A stretch of DNA of 64,000 nucleotides. Origin: Myxococcota bacterium. GTDB taxonomy: Bacteria; Myxococcota; UBA727; JAHDBA01. A model generated the notes under the pieces. The model had not been told where the DNA came from and searched no databases. It saw nothing but the letters and a program-made list of their open reading frames with translations. The stretch is taken from positions 24,244-88,243 of the forward strand of contig JAHDBA010000012.1 of NCBI GenBank assembly GCA_020630615.1. The letters are read 5' to 3'. The translations under genes were made by a program, and so were the position numbers. This document shows, piece by piece, positions 26,879-36,953 of the stretch. Positions within the stretch are counted from its first letter, which is position 1. Each line of letters opens with the position of its first letter.

Positions 26879-28774
26879 CTAACATGCTTTGGGGTGAAGA
26901 GAATCGTGGATTTCCTTGGCAAGGCGTGGGCCGATACCTGGGCAGGTTTCCAAGGTCTCACGATTGGCGTTTTGGATCGATGCTAGTGAACCAAAATGCT
27001 TCAAGAGGGCTTTTCGTTTTGCGGGACCCAAGCCTTGAATTGAATCAAGAAGGCTTTTTTGACTCGACTTTGCGCGAGCTCTTCGATGTTGATGGATCGC
27101 AAAACGGTGCGCTTCATCACGAATGCGTTCGATAAGATATCGAACTTTCGAACGCTGCTTGAGAGGGTACGTGCAATCGGGATTTAAGCTCACCAGTCGT
27201 TCGTCTGTCCCCAAATGTTTTCGGGCTTTGGCGATACCAATAACGTGAGTGCCAACCGCACTCATCTCGATTCGCTGCTCTTCAAAAATGGTAAGTACGG
27301 CACGCATCTGGGGTCTACCCCCATCAATTAGGAAAAGATCGGGAAAGGAGTCTTCCTTCAATGCACGTTGAATACGGCGACGTAGGACTTCTTTGAGTGA
27401 AGAAAAATCGTCACCTGCGTTGTGTGTCGAAATCGTGTACGAACGATAGTCGTTTTTGGCTGGGATGCCTTCGACGAATACAACCTGACTCGCTTTTGTA
27501 TCTCGACCTTGAAAGGTTGAGATGTCGTAACATTCAATACGTCTTGGAACGCGATCCAAATGGAGCAACTCTTGAAGCTCTTGCAGCGTTTGTTCCCTTT
27601 CGTTTTGTTTGGCTTCGTTTTGTTGGAGTGCGAGCACTGCATTGCGATGCGCAAGATCCAGGATGCGTTTTTGTGGGCCACGCTTGGGCACCTTAAATTT
27701 AAGTTTCTGTGACCTTGAGTGCTCACTTTTGATAAAGCGTTGGTCTTCTTGGGAAAGCTCGAAAGGCAAGAGAACCCACTGCGGAGCGTCGTCTGAGTTG
27801 GCTTTACACCAGGACTCCACAACCATCGAAAGAAGACGGGTTTTAGGTAAAGGACTGTCCTCGATCGAAACATGTTCGGTATGCACGACTGTGCCTGATC
27901 GCATTGAGAGAATCACGACATGAACACGACCGGCATTGCGTGCAAAACCGAAGACATCTGCATGCTGAGTCCCATGAACGTCCAAAGTTCTTTTGTCGCG
28001 AAAGAGAGATTGAAGTGCTTCGATTTGATCTCGAAGCTTGGCCGCTCTCTCATAGCGTTCTTCATTCGCAGCCTGCCACATGTCTTGAGTAAGTTTCTCC
28101 AACAAGGGTTTTGACTCTCGACGAAGAAACATTGTGAGGTCGCGAACCTGATCTGCATAATCATCGATATCGCGCACACAGGGCGCTGCACACCGTCCGA
28201 TTTGCGCTTGCAAGCATGGCCGCGTTCGGTTCTCTAAAACATGGTCCCGGCATGTCCTCAGGAGGAATGTCCTGTTCGCAAACTCCAAGGTCCTTCGCAG
28301 TGCTCTGGCATTCGGGAAGGGGCCAAAATAGAGTGCACCGTCGGATTTCGGCCGACGCACAACTTCAAGGCGCGGGTATACATCTCGTTTCCGCGTTGCA
28401 TTCGTATTCGCTTTTGCGAGGCGCAGATGAATATAATTTGAATCGTCTTTGAGGCGAACATTAAATTTGGGTTTGTGCTGTTGAATCAGCGATCGTTCTA
28501 AGATGAGTGCATCGTGCGGCGTCGAGGTCTCAAGGTATTCGATATCTGCGAGCAGATCATCCAGCCTCTGGACAAAGGCACGCGTATCGCTACCTGAAAA
28601 ATAGGAGCGCACGCGCTCTTTGAGACGCGTTGCTTTACCAATGTAAAATATTGTCCCGTCGCGTGAGCGCATTAAATAGCACCCGGGACTCAAGGGCAAT
28701 GCTTCAACACGTTCCCGGATGTTTCGTAACCGGGTCTCGCGGTCTTGTGGGCTTTCTAGAGGAGTCATTCTCAC
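26879..28774 (-). CDS. uvrC: UvrABC excinuclease subunit C
   Basis: 631-residue nuclease of nucleotide excision repair, which cuts both sides of a lesion. Visible are the GIY-YIG-like N-terminal domain (GCYLMRSRDGTIFYIGKA around 31-48), a UVR motif (ERYERAAKLRDQIEALQ), a Cys-containing middle region (RTCRDHVLENRTRPCLQ), the RNase H-like nuclease domain with CYDISTFQGRD, and C-terminal helix-hairpin-helix motifs (GLGPAKRKALLKHFGSL, CPGIGPRLA). Co-transcribed with metH. Divergent from recR by about 85 bases, which probably hold promoters for both. Confidence 0.97.
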   Translation of the reverse strand: MRMTPLESPQDRETRLRNIRERVEALPLSPGCYLMRSRDGTIFYIGKATRLKERVRSYFSGSDTRAFVQRLDDLLADIEYLETSTPHDALILERSLIQQHKPKFNVRLKDDSNYIHLRLAKANTNATRKRDVYPRLEVVRRPKSDGALYFGPFPNARALRRTLEFANRTFLLRTCRDHVLENRTRPCLQAQIGRCAAPCVRDIDDYADQVRDLTMFLRRESKPLLEKLTQDMWQAANEERYERAAKLRDQIEALQSLFRDKRTLDVHGTQHADVFGFARNAGRVHVVILSMRSGTVVHTEHVSIEDSPLPKTRLLSMVVESWCKANSDDAPQWVLLPFELSQEDQRFIKSEHSRSQKLKFKVPKRGPQKRILDLAHRNAVLALQQNEAKQNEREQTLQELQELLHLDRVPRRIECYDISTFQGRDTKASQVVFVEGIPAKNDYRSYTISTHNAGDDFSSLKEVLRRRIQRALKEDSFPDLFLIDGGRPQMRAVLTIFEEQRIEMSAVGTHVIGIAKARKHLGTDERLVSLNPDCTYPLKQRSKVRYLIERIRDEAHRFAIHQHRRARAKSSQKSLLDSIQGLGPAKRKALLKHFGSLASIQNANRETLETCPGIGPRLAKEIHDSLHPKAC

Positions 28775-28858
28775 CTTTCATAACACATCGCGTCTCGGAG
28801 CCAGTAGCGGGTGTGCTTCTTTGCTATTCGAAGTGGGGCGAATAGGTTAACGATAGTT

Positions 28859-29467
28859 ATGACGAAGGCCAACGACCCAGTAGAAATGTGTGCGAAACTG
28901 ATGTCGCGACTCCCAGGTATCGGGACTCGTAGTGCGAGACGACTCATCTATCATATGCTTGAACGTGACCGCACGACCATGCGCGAACTGGGCGTGATGC
29001 TCCAAAGTGCAGCAAACGATGTCGAAGAGTGTGGTGTTTGTGGAATTTGGCGTACACCGAACACGCCTTGCATTTCGTGTGACAACACCAAACGCGATGC
29101 AAGCATTATTTGTGTTGTAGCGACGGTTCAGGACATGCAGGCAATCGATGGTTCTGGCGCATCTCCGTGGTCCTTTCACATCCTTCACGGACTTCTATCG
29201 CCATTGGATGGAATTGGCCCCGATGATCTACGCGTCCATACACTTTTGCAAAGGATCCACACGATGAAGGATGAGCTTCAAGAAGTGGTGCTCGCAACTC
29301 CACCCAACAGTGGTGGTGAAGCCACCGCGATGTATCTTAGTGGATTATTGAAAAATCTTAATATTCGGGTTACGCGGATCGCCTCTGGAATCCCTGTAGG
29401 AGAGGAGCTACACTTTGTTGACAGGCTAACATTATCGAGTGCTTTGAGTGCAAGACGAGAGTGTTAG
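28859..29467 (+). CDS. recR: Recombination protein RecR
   Basis: 202 residues from the ATG at 28859 (the frame is open from a GTG at 28811, but RecR proteins are near 200 residues). The helix-hairpin-helix LPGIGTRSARRL is at 18-29, the four zinc-ligand cysteines at 58, 61, 71 and 74, and the Toprim domain begins with ICVVATVQDMQAID. It works with RecO and RecF to load RecA on gapped DNA. The usual neighbours (dnaX, YbaB) are not here. Confidence 0.95.
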   Translation: MTKANDPVEMCAKLMSRLPGIGTRSARRLIYHMLERDRTTMRELGVMLQSAANDVEECGVCGIWRTPNTPCISCDNTKRDASIICVVATVQDMQAIDGSGASPWSFHILHGLLSPLDGIGPDDLRVHTLLQRIHTMKDELQEVVLATPPNSGGEATAMYLSGLLKNLNIRVTRIASGIPVGEELHFVDRLTLSSALSARREC

Positions 29468-29721
29468 TGTGTTGTAAACATCTGGGAGAGGGGCTGCATA
29501 AAACATGTTTTCGCTCGCCAGTGACGTCCCTTGTGTGTTCATAGCGGGCAATGTTGGGTTGAATCTTTATATGGTTTTTGTGTGATCCTTTGAGGTGCTG
29601 CGTCGAATTCTAAAATAACCTAGTAAAATACTTGCAAAACCTTGTTCCAGGTAGGCATTCTTTCGCTGAAATAGAACAAGTGTGCAGTTGAAATATCACT
29701 GCGCAATTTTGGAGACTCCGC

Positions 29722-30552
29722 ATGTTCAACAAAATTACGTTAGCGAAACATCTAGTGGTGGGGATGTATCTTACAACGATGCTGTCATTAAACCTGAGTG
29801 CTCAAAACCTTGGTGAAAGCGAGTCGAGTACGATTGGTAATGCCGCGGACGCTGTGGCTAACGTCGTCGACGAGGCTGTTGGTGCAACAGAGCAAAGTGA
29901 TGACACACGGTCCTCAAGTGCAGGCAGTGAAAATTTGCCGGGTGACCAAGAGTTGGTGAACCTTTCCAAAAATGCATCTCAACCCAAAGATGAGAAAAAT
30001 GAATACGATTTGCGAATTCGAGAACTTGAAGGTCGTGTCAATGACCTCAAAGAGCGAATCTTCCGTTCCAAGGCAAAGTTAACTCTTCTTACAGCTGCGT
30101 TGACCGGTGGTTCATTGGGTGAAGGTGCGTCGTTGACGATTGTTCATCAAAACCAAATGGGCGGTTCCTATAAACTGACAGAAGTGAACTACTTCCTCGA
30201 CGGTGCACCCTTATGGCAAATGGCGGACGAAGAAGGGCAGCGCCTTGAAGAAAAAGATCGTCATGTGGTTTGGGATGGAAATATCGTAGAAGGGAGCCAC
30301 ACACTCTCAGTTGAGATGGTCTATAAGGGAACCGGTTTTAGACTCTTCAACTACCATGAGGACTACTCCTTCACACTGAGAGACTCCTACACCTTCACTT
30401 TGGAAGCGGGACAAGCGCTACGCGTTGATGCCATTGGTTTCGAACGAGGAAACTTGACACTCGAGCCCGAAGACCGACCTGCAATACGTTTTGACACGAA
30501 GCTTAACGAGCAAGGTGCGACAGAATCTGTCGATGCTTCGGAGCCCAAGTAG
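29722..30552 (+). CDS. Secreted coiled-coil protein opening the Glt-like locus
   Basis: 276 residues. A signal peptide ends near residue 27 (LSLNLSAQ). A disordered acidic stretch follows, then a short coiled coil (about 92-118, NEYDLRIRELEGRVNDLKER), then a beta-rich domain (about 130-250) with EVNYFLDGAPLWQ and GSHTLSVEMVYKGTG segments that look like an immunoglobulin-like or carbohydrate-module fold. GGAG precedes the ATG by seven bases. It is the first gene of the nine-gene envelope locus. I have an impression that similar small proteins lie next to aglT/agmU genes in myxobacteria but cannot name it with confidence. Periplasmic or surface location is inferred. Confidence 0.75.
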   Translation: MFNKITLAKHLVVGMYLTTMLSLNLSAQNLGESESSTIGNAADAVANVVDEAVGATEQSDDTRSSSAGSENLPGDQELVNLSKNASQPKDEKNEYDLRIRELEGRVNDLKERIFRSKAKLTLLTAALTGGSLGEGASLTIVHQNQMGGSYKLTEVNYFLDGAPLWQMADEEGQRLEEKDRHVVWDGNIVEGSHTLSVEMVYKGTGFRLFNYHEDYSFTLRDSYTFTLEAGQALRVDAIGFERGNLTLEPEDRPAIRFDTKLNEQGATESVDASEPK

Positions 30553-30660
30553 CGTTTAAGAAAACGAGCCCCCCGACCAGGCGAAGTTAAACGCGATTAA
30601 AAGCAGGTGGCCGGGAATTCGCGCATCGTTGGACATTGAGAGTATGGAAGCGGGAGCAAT

Positions 30661-33117
30661 ATGAGAAGGACTGAAGGCAACGTGAGGGGTACCCAAAAAA
30701 GCCTCGTTGGACTCGAGATGCGCATCATTACCCAAAAGGTTAAGTCTTGGTCTCGTGCTCTGGGTGCGTTCACGCTGATTACCAGTGCACTACCGCTGAG
30801 TGCACAAAGTCAGAATGCAACGCGCCCCACGTCGTTGAGTAACGATGTCAAAGGGGTCTCCGACGACCTCAACGCACTTGAGAATGACTTTGAAACCCTA
30901 CCCAAAATCTTTGATCGCTTGGAACCAGAGGTCTGGGCACGAAGGGCACAAATTGCCCGTGCGTCTGGCCAGTACGATGCAGCGAGCATGCTCTATTTTG
31001 CTGCGGTTGAAGCCCCTGAACAAATAACAACCCGTAAAAGTTCAGGTGAAGAATATGCTGCAAGCGTTTATGGACTTGCCCAGTCGCTTTTTGAAAACCA
31101 GAACTGGAAGGCATCCCAAACCTATTTTGACGTGCTACTCAACTCAAAAAATCATCAACATCACGATGAAGCTTTGATGCGTCTTGTTGAAATAGCACTA
31201 AAACTTCAAGAGTTTAAGAACGTTGTACACTACTACAAAACCTACAAGCGTGTCGTTGGCAGACCCATGCCGGCTGAAGTTGGCTATGCGATTGGACGCT
31301 CTCTCTTTTTAGATAAAAGAGACAAGCAAGCACGTTCGAGACTGCAAAAAATTCCGCAAGGCAATGCGTTTTACTTGAGAGCACAGTATATTCTCGCCTC
31401 GATTATGTTGCGTTCTGGCGATGTCAAGGGTGCACTTGAACACTTCACTCGCCTCTTGAATGAAGAAAAAACGATTGCCGATGAAGATGTTGAGGTGCGA
31501 GAGCTAATTACCTTAGCTGTCGCTCGATTGCGTTATGAATTGGGTGATATTGATTCCGCACTGGACATGTATCAAGACATCGGTATCGACTCAAAGTACC
31601 TGTCAGAAATGCTCTATGAGTCGGTTTGGGCTCAGGTGCACCGCGCAGGAGAAATCCAACGCGATGAATCAATTTCGTTGGGCGAGCGAGAGCGATTGGC
31701 GTCACTCGAATACAGTCAAGCCATTGAGCGCTTGGGGTATCTAAAGTATCTGGAAGAAGATCCAATTCGAAGTGCAGAAAACGAAGTTCTTCGTGGAAAC
31801 CTTCAGGTCATGCAAGGAGACACCGATGGAGCGCGACAGTCGTACACTGCAGTCATCGACACGTACCGAAATGCGACGGACTCCTTAAAGAAAATTCTCG
31901 CAAACAGTGCGAGTCAAGCTCGTGTTCTCGATGAGATTCTGGCATTGGAAAGCAACAGTGCCGGTGGACTTGGGCAAACGAGCTTGCCGCCGGTCGCGGC
32001 AAAATTTGCCATGGCCAATCCTGAAGTCAGCAAGGCAGTTGCGATTTATCGCCAACTTCAGAACGCGGAAACTGAAATTGAAGATGCGCAGTCGGCTTGG
32101 GGACGTATCGCTTCTTTGTTGGAGCGCGACGACCGCGGGCAGCTCTTCCCGGGTATTGGCTCTGCCTACCAGGGGGCATTTGCCATCGACATGCGCTTGG
32201 TCATTTTAGAGGGTAATCTTCTATCGGAGCTTCGTAAAAGCGCACGTGCCAAAGTGCCCGATGGCAAACGCTCAGAAGCATCAAAGCTAAAAGCAGCAAC
32301 AGAAGGGCTACGCCAAGAGATGCAAGCAAACCTTTTGACAGGGGATGCTCTCAAAAACGCACTCGAGGGATGGAATTCAGAACTAACCAACCTCGACCAA
32401 GACCTTGCAAAGCTTCGACTTGAATTGAAGAACTTCGAACAAACGATTCGTGTATTGGATGAAGAGCTGCATTACCAACGCGAAAAGCTCGCACGCGATC
32501 CGGTGATGGTTGAGAAGATTCGACGAGAGATTCAATACTGGGCGGAGCAACATCAGATGATGGAGTGGGCGCAAGAAGAACTCAACGAGCAAATCCGTTG
32601 GGAACGACAAACGCTACGCGTGAATGAAGGCCGTGGAAGTTATCAGCAAAAGTTGCGCAATCGCTATCGAATTGCTCTTGAGGCGGAAGAGTCGTTCCTG
32701 AAGCAGTATGGTGTTTTACCAAGCAATCTTGAGTCAAAGCGTCGAGAACTCCGCGCGTTGCGTGATCGGAATATCGCGTTTCGCAATAAGGTTGATGGTT
32801 TGGTGAACCAGCAGCTATCTGGCTTCTCTGACGTTCTCAATACCGAGAAAGACAATATTGAGAGCTACCGAAAAGGACTCGCAAAAGTACATGCGGAGAC
32901 CGACCAATTTAAGCGTGAAACAACGCGAGTCGCTTTGACCTATATCCAAACCCATCTTGAAGATATGATCATTCGCGGTGATGCAGGGATGCTCGAAGTT
33001 TTATGGCGCGAAAAGCAGAAGAATACAGAGCAGATTTCTGAACTGCAACGTTCGCAATCGAATGCCATGATGCTGCTGGAGCAGACGTATCAAGAGTTGT
33101 CTTCGGAGGATATCTAA
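30661..33117 (+). CDS. Large periplasmic TPR and coiled-coil protein (Glt-like locus)
   Basis: 818 residues with a signal peptide that fits best from Met20 (cleaved after LPLSAQ), though the ATG at 30661 has GGGAG upstream. About ten TPR-like helix pairs cover 90-400, such as AAQ/ASMLYFAAVEAPEQ and SALDMYQDIGI. From about 500 to 818 the protein is strongly helical and charged, with coiled-coil segments. In the Glt/Nfs systems comparable periplasmic TPR proteins (GltC, GltD) connect the membranes. Its stop codon overlaps the next start by one base (TAATG), so translation is coupled. Assignment to a particular Glt protein is not possible from sequence alone. Confidence 0.8.
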   Translation: MRRTEGNVRGTQKSLVGLEMRIITQKVKSWSRALGAFTLITSALPLSAQSQNATRPTSLSNDVKGVSDDLNALENDFETLPKIFDRLEPEVWARRAQIARASGQYDAASMLYFAAVEAPEQITTRKSSGEEYAASVYGLAQSLFENQNWKASQTYFDVLLNSKNHQHHDEALMRLVEIALKLQEFKNVVHYYKTYKRVVGRPMPAEVGYAIGRSLFLDKRDKQARSRLQKIPQGNAFYLRAQYILASIMLRSGDVKGALEHFTRLLNEEKTIADEDVEVRELITLAVARLRYELGDIDSALDMYQDIGIDSKYLSEMLYESVWAQVHRAGEIQRDESISLGERERLASLEYSQAIERLGYLKYLEEDPIRSAENEVLRGNLQVMQGDTDGARQSYTAVIDTYRNATDSLKKILANSASQARVLDEILALESNSAGGLGQTSLPPVAAKFAMANPEVSKAVAIYRQLQNAETEIEDAQSAWGRIASLLERDDRGQLFPGIGSAYQGAFAIDMRLVILEGNLLSELRKSARAKVPDGKRSEASKLKAATEGLRQEMQANLLTGDALKNALEGWNSELTNLDQDLAKLRLELKNFEQTIRVLDEELHYQREKLARDPVMVEKIRREIQYWAEQHQMMEWAQEELNEQIRWERQTLRVNEGRGSYQQKLRNRYRIALEAEESFLKQYGVLPSNLESKRRELRALRDRNIAFRNKVDGLVNQQLSGFSDVLNTEKDNIESYRKGLAKVHAETDQFKRETTRVALTYIQTHLEDMIIRGDAGMLEVLWREKQKNTEQISELQRSQSNAMMLLEQTYQELSSEDI

Positions 33118-36100
33118 TGTTAACGTATAGTTCATATCGTCTCCGAGCAACATTGTTGATTGCTATTACGGCTGCAAGCACGCCTGGATTTGCACAGAAT
33201 GAAAGCGAGATAAGCAGCGGGGATATCGGTGCCCGCGGAACTTTGGCGGGCAAGACAGAACAGAGCGACCCGGCACAAGCAAAAAATACCGACGACACAA
33301 ATAGCTTAACTGCGGATTCTGGTGACGTTGCGCCTTCACTCACTGCAGGTTCGCAATCGAGCGATGGGGCCGCTACGAGTAGCATGAGCGCTGGAACGCA
33401 GTCTGGCTCCTCCGCACCGGAGCTCACCCCCGAAGAACGAAAGACGCGCATGGCGCAGTTGCGTGAATACATTTCAAAGTTTCAGGGCGAAGCTGAAGAG
33501 TATGAGTCCACTCTCAAAATGAGAGTAGACCAACAATACCGACGAGAAAAAAGACGCTTGCAAAAGAATTATGACCTGGTGGTCAGTCCTGTGATTGAGG
33601 CTGAAAGACTGGAGCGCTTAAAGGCGATCGATGGTTATGAAGCCTTTGTTGCTCGCTACCCAAACAATGCAGGCGCAACCCCGGATGCCATGTTCCGACT
33701 TGCGGAATTGCACTTTGAAAAATCAGAAGACAGTTATCAAGAAGCCAAGCGGAACTACGATCAGGCTTTCGATGCGTGGGTCGCCAACGATGGCAAAGGC
33801 GAGGAGCCCTATGAACCCGAGCGAGAGCTGAAGCGCACAATCGAAGTCTACCAAACCCTCGTCCAGCGCTTTCCGGACTACAAGTATGGGGATGCAGTAC
33901 ACTATCTTCTGGGATATTCACTTCTCTCAACGGACAAGGAAGAACAAGCGCTCAAAACATGGCGCCGGCTTGCCAAAAAGTACCCCGAAAGTCCTTTCAA
34001 ACAGGAAGTCAGCTTTCGAATGGGAGATTTTTACTTCGAACAAGAGGAATGGGCACGAGCCAAGAAAGAATTCTCTTCTATCGTTGCCAATAAAGATTCA
34101 AAATTTTACGATAAGGCCCTCTACAAGCTTGCATGGACGAACTATTTAACGTCTGATTTTGACACCGCCGTGGATCAGTTCTTTGACCTGCTGATTTATT
34201 CTGAACGACTCAAAAAAGAAGCCGAAGAGCGAGGAGAGCTCTCGGATAACAGTGGTTCTGTTCTCGAAGATGAGGCACTTCAGTATATTGCGATTTCGAT
34301 GTCGGACGACAACTGGGTGCGCCCGCGTCGCTATATGAAAGCGACGAGTGACGATGAATTTGCGGACTATGATATTGATTATGTCGGTCATGCAAAATCA
34401 CTCTTTAAAGACAACGAAGAACGAAAGCCTATCGAACGTGAAATTGCATACCGTCTTGGAGACATCCTTTTTGCCCAATCAAAGAATCAACAAGCCATTG
34501 AAGGATTTCGCTGGGCACAATCGGTGGATCCTTTACACAGAGATGGGCCAAAGATTCAAGACCTGATTGTACAAGCGTACGAGCGCGAACGGGACTTTGA
34601 GGCTGCATCAATAGAGCGGGACAAACTTATAACCGAGTATGGTGTTAAAAGTGCTTGGGGACAACAATACATCAATGATGGTGACGCACGTCGAGAAGCA
34701 GATGAACTCGCAAAGATCGGACTCTACAAGGCGGCTGTATTTTATCATCAGCAAGGCAATAAATTTTCTGAGAACGGTGAGTCGGAACAAGCCGGACAAC
34801 TCTTCTCGGCAGCAGCAGACAACTACCAGCGGTACTTGGACTTGTATCCGCGTGATAAAGACGCATACGATCTTCGTTTTTACCTTGCTGAGACCTACTA
34901 TTATTCCGAGAACTACGAACGTGCCGCTCGTGAATACGCAAAAGTCCGAGACAGTTCCCTGGGGAAGACCTATCGTGGCGATGCAGCGGTAAACCTTGTC
35001 TACAGTGTGGAAAAAATTGATGAGTTGCGTCTTGCTTCTGGAAAAATCTCTCCGATTCCTGGTGCAACGGAGAGTGAGGACACCCAAGCGCATGGCGAAG
35101 CGACTACGAGTCCAAAACTCATCAAGGAAATGCCGCTCCTAAGGGAAGCATACGTGGCGGCAATTGACCGATACGCGCAGTTTACACCCGATCATGAACA
35201 AGTGCCTGCATTTCGTTATAAGGCTGCAGCGCTTGTGAACGCTTATGGTGATCAGGCTGGTGCAACTCAACGCTTCAAGTCAATCATTGCAGACTATCCC
35301 CAACATGAAGCGGCAAAGTTCGCAGCCTATCAAATCATGGATCAACTTCTTGCCGCACAGGAATGGGAGAAGCTTCGTGATTTCGCTGCGACAATGCAGG
35401 GCACAATGTCTGATGACAGCGGCAAGTTTGCGGAACTTTTCAGTGGTGCTGAATTTAAGCTTGCACAGCAGATGTTAGAACAAGGCGGGAAACTATTGGA
35501 TGAAGGCAAGATCACAGACGGCCTCACCATGCTTGAAAAGGGCGCCAATGAATATGTGCGCTTGCTTGACGAAAATCCAAATCGAGAGTTTGCGGATGCG
35601 ATGGCATACAATGCAGCGCTTTCCTATGAAAAGGCGCGTCGACCCCTGAAAGCAGCGGCACTATATGAGCGCTTGTATCAGACCTATCCCGATAGTGAAT
35701 ACGCACCTGAAGGTTTATTTCGCGTTGCGACCAAGTCCGAGCAGGCGTTTGAGTTTGAGAGAGCCATTGATGCCTATCAACTTTTGGTTAAAAAATACCC
35801 CGATCACGAACGACGTGTTGACGCTCAGATCAATGCAGCATTAGCCTTGGAAGGATTGCAGCAATACGATGCTGCAGCACGCGAGTTTGAACGATTTGCG
35901 ACACTTTTCCCGGACCGTGATGACGCACCCGCGGTGTTTTACCGGGCTGCGATTGTTCAGAAGAAGCGTGAAAAACCCATGGAGGAGATCAAAACGTTGA
36001 ATCGCTTCATTGCGAAGTATCGCTCAAATGGCTCGCAAGCGCCACGTATTGTTGAGGCATACTCACGCATCGGTGATATCCACACGGAACGCGCAAAGAA

Positions 36101-36953
36101 ATTTAAAGGTGCTTCGAGTCGCCGTGCAGCTGAGCGCGATGCGAAGCAGGCTTGGGAGAATGCACTAAGCTACTTTAAAAAAGCACCAAACAACCCGAAT
36201 GCACGATACTACGCAGCGAAATCGGACTTTCTGCTCGTCAACCGTGATTTTGTGACCTACCAAAACATGGCGATCAAAGCGCGAAGCGACAAAAAGCAAG
36301 TTGAAGAGCTCATTGCAAAAAGCCAGGAGCTTAAAGTTGTCGAGAACAAACTCAAAGGCATCATAAACAAGTACAAACAAGCAGAATGGAGCCTTGCCGC
36401 CCTGTACCGCATTGGTGGCCTCTACGATGATCTTCAACAGAAGCTTTTTGGCGCGCCATGCCCAGACAATATCAAAAAGATCGCAGAGTTTGCTTGTGAT
36501 GAGTACGCTGGAGCACTCGAGGATAAAGGTTATGTCATTGAAGATAAGGCGGTTGAAGCGTATCGAGTGGCCTATGAGAAAGCCAATGAGTTCAAGCTAA
36601 AGAATGAATGGACAAAGAAAACAGTTGAGGCTCTCAATCTCTTACGATCCGGTGAGTACTCGATTGAGAAAGAGGCCTTGACCAATCTTGACCTCGGTGA
36701 ACGCTACAACGTTGGCGTGATCATGAGGGATGGCGGTAGCCAAGAACTCGAGCTTGTTAATGCGGCAGCACGCGAAGAAATTGTGAATGATGCCGAGGGT
36801 GAGAGTGAATCCAGTGAGCAAGTGACAGAGGTTGAGAACGATGATTTGGATTCAAACACAGAGGCCGAGGGTACTTCAGCACGTACCGACACGAGTGACA
36901 CTGAAAAACTCGATGCTGCACTGAATGAAGCCGACAGTGAAGGAGGCGAGTAA
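33117..36953 (+). CDS. Giant TPR protein, AgmU/GltD-like
   Basis: 1278 residues. Signal peptide to about residue 24 (AASTPGFAQ), then a disordered Ser/Asp-rich segment and a coiled coil (about 105-160). A very long array of TPRs follows (about 180-1190), with repeats in the style FRLAELHFEKSEDSYQEAK, FRMGDFYFEQEEWARAKKEF and AGLFRVATKSEQAFEFERAI-like units that include YPxxxxA spacing as in Tol-associated YbgF/BamD proteins. The tail (1190-1278) is acidic. Size and location match AgmU/GltD, the large periplasmic TPR protein of the Myxococcus gliding complex; this is family-level inference. Overlaps neighbours on both sides by one base (TAATG). Confidence 0.83.
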   Translation: MLTYSSYRLRATLLIAITAASTPGFAQNESEISSGDIGARGTLAGKTEQSDPAQAKNTDDTNSLTADSGDVAPSLTAGSQSSDGAATSSMSAGTQSGSSAPELTPEERKTRMAQLREYISKFQGEAEEYESTLKMRVDQQYRREKRRLQKNYDLVVSPVIEAERLERLKAIDGYEAFVARYPNNAGATPDAMFRLAELHFEKSEDSYQEAKRNYDQAFDAWVANDGKGEEPYEPERELKRTIEVYQTLVQRFPDYKYGDAVHYLLGYSLLSTDKEEQALKTWRRLAKKYPESPFKQEVSFRMGDFYFEQEEWARAKKEFSSIVANKDSKFYDKALYKLAWTNYLTSDFDTAVDQFFDLLIYSERLKKEAEERGELSDNSGSVLEDEALQYIAISMSDDNWVRPRRYMKATSDDEFADYDIDYVGHAKSLFKDNEERKPIEREIAYRLGDILFAQSKNQQAIEGFRWAQSVDPLHRDGPKIQDLIVQAYERERDFEAASIERDKLITEYGVKSAWGQQYINDGDARREADELAKIGLYKAAVFYHQQGNKFSENGESEQAGQLFSAAADNYQRYLDLYPRDKDAYDLRFYLAETYYYSENYERAAREYAKVRDSSLGKTYRGDAAVNLVYSVEKIDELRLASGKISPIPGATESEDTQAHGEATTSPKLIKEMPLLREAYVAAIDRYAQFTPDHEQVPAFRYKAAALVNAYGDQAGATQRFKSIIADYPQHEAAKFAAYQIMDQLLAAQEWEKLRDFAATMQGTMSDDSGKFAELFSGAEFKLAQQMLEQGGKLLDEGKITDGLTMLEKGANEYVRLLDENPNREFADAMAYNAALSYEKARRPLKAAALYERLYQTYPDSEYAPEGLFRVATKSEQAFEFERAIDAYQLLVKKYPDHERRVDAQINAALALEGLQQYDAAAREFERFATLFPDRDDAPAVFYRAAIVQKKREKPMEEIKTLNRFIAKYRSNGSQAPRIVEAYSRIGDIHTERAKKFKGASSRRAAERDAKQAWENALSYFKKAPNNPNARYYAAKSDFLLVNRDFVTYQNMAIKARSDKKQVEELIAKSQELKVVENKLKGIINKYKQAEWSLAALYRIGGLYDDLQQKLFGAPCPDNIKKIAEFACDEYAGALEDKGYVIEDKAVEAYRVAYEKANEFKLKNEWTKKTVEALNLLRSGEYSIEKEALTNLDLGERYNVGVIMRDGGSQELELVNAAAREEIVNDAEGESESSEQVTEVENDDLDSNTEAEGTSARTDTSDTEKLDAALNEADSEGGE

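Noticed and set aside
26870..26880. Cobalamin or SAM riboswitch before metH
   Set aside because: Only about nine bases separate uvrC and metH, so there is no room.
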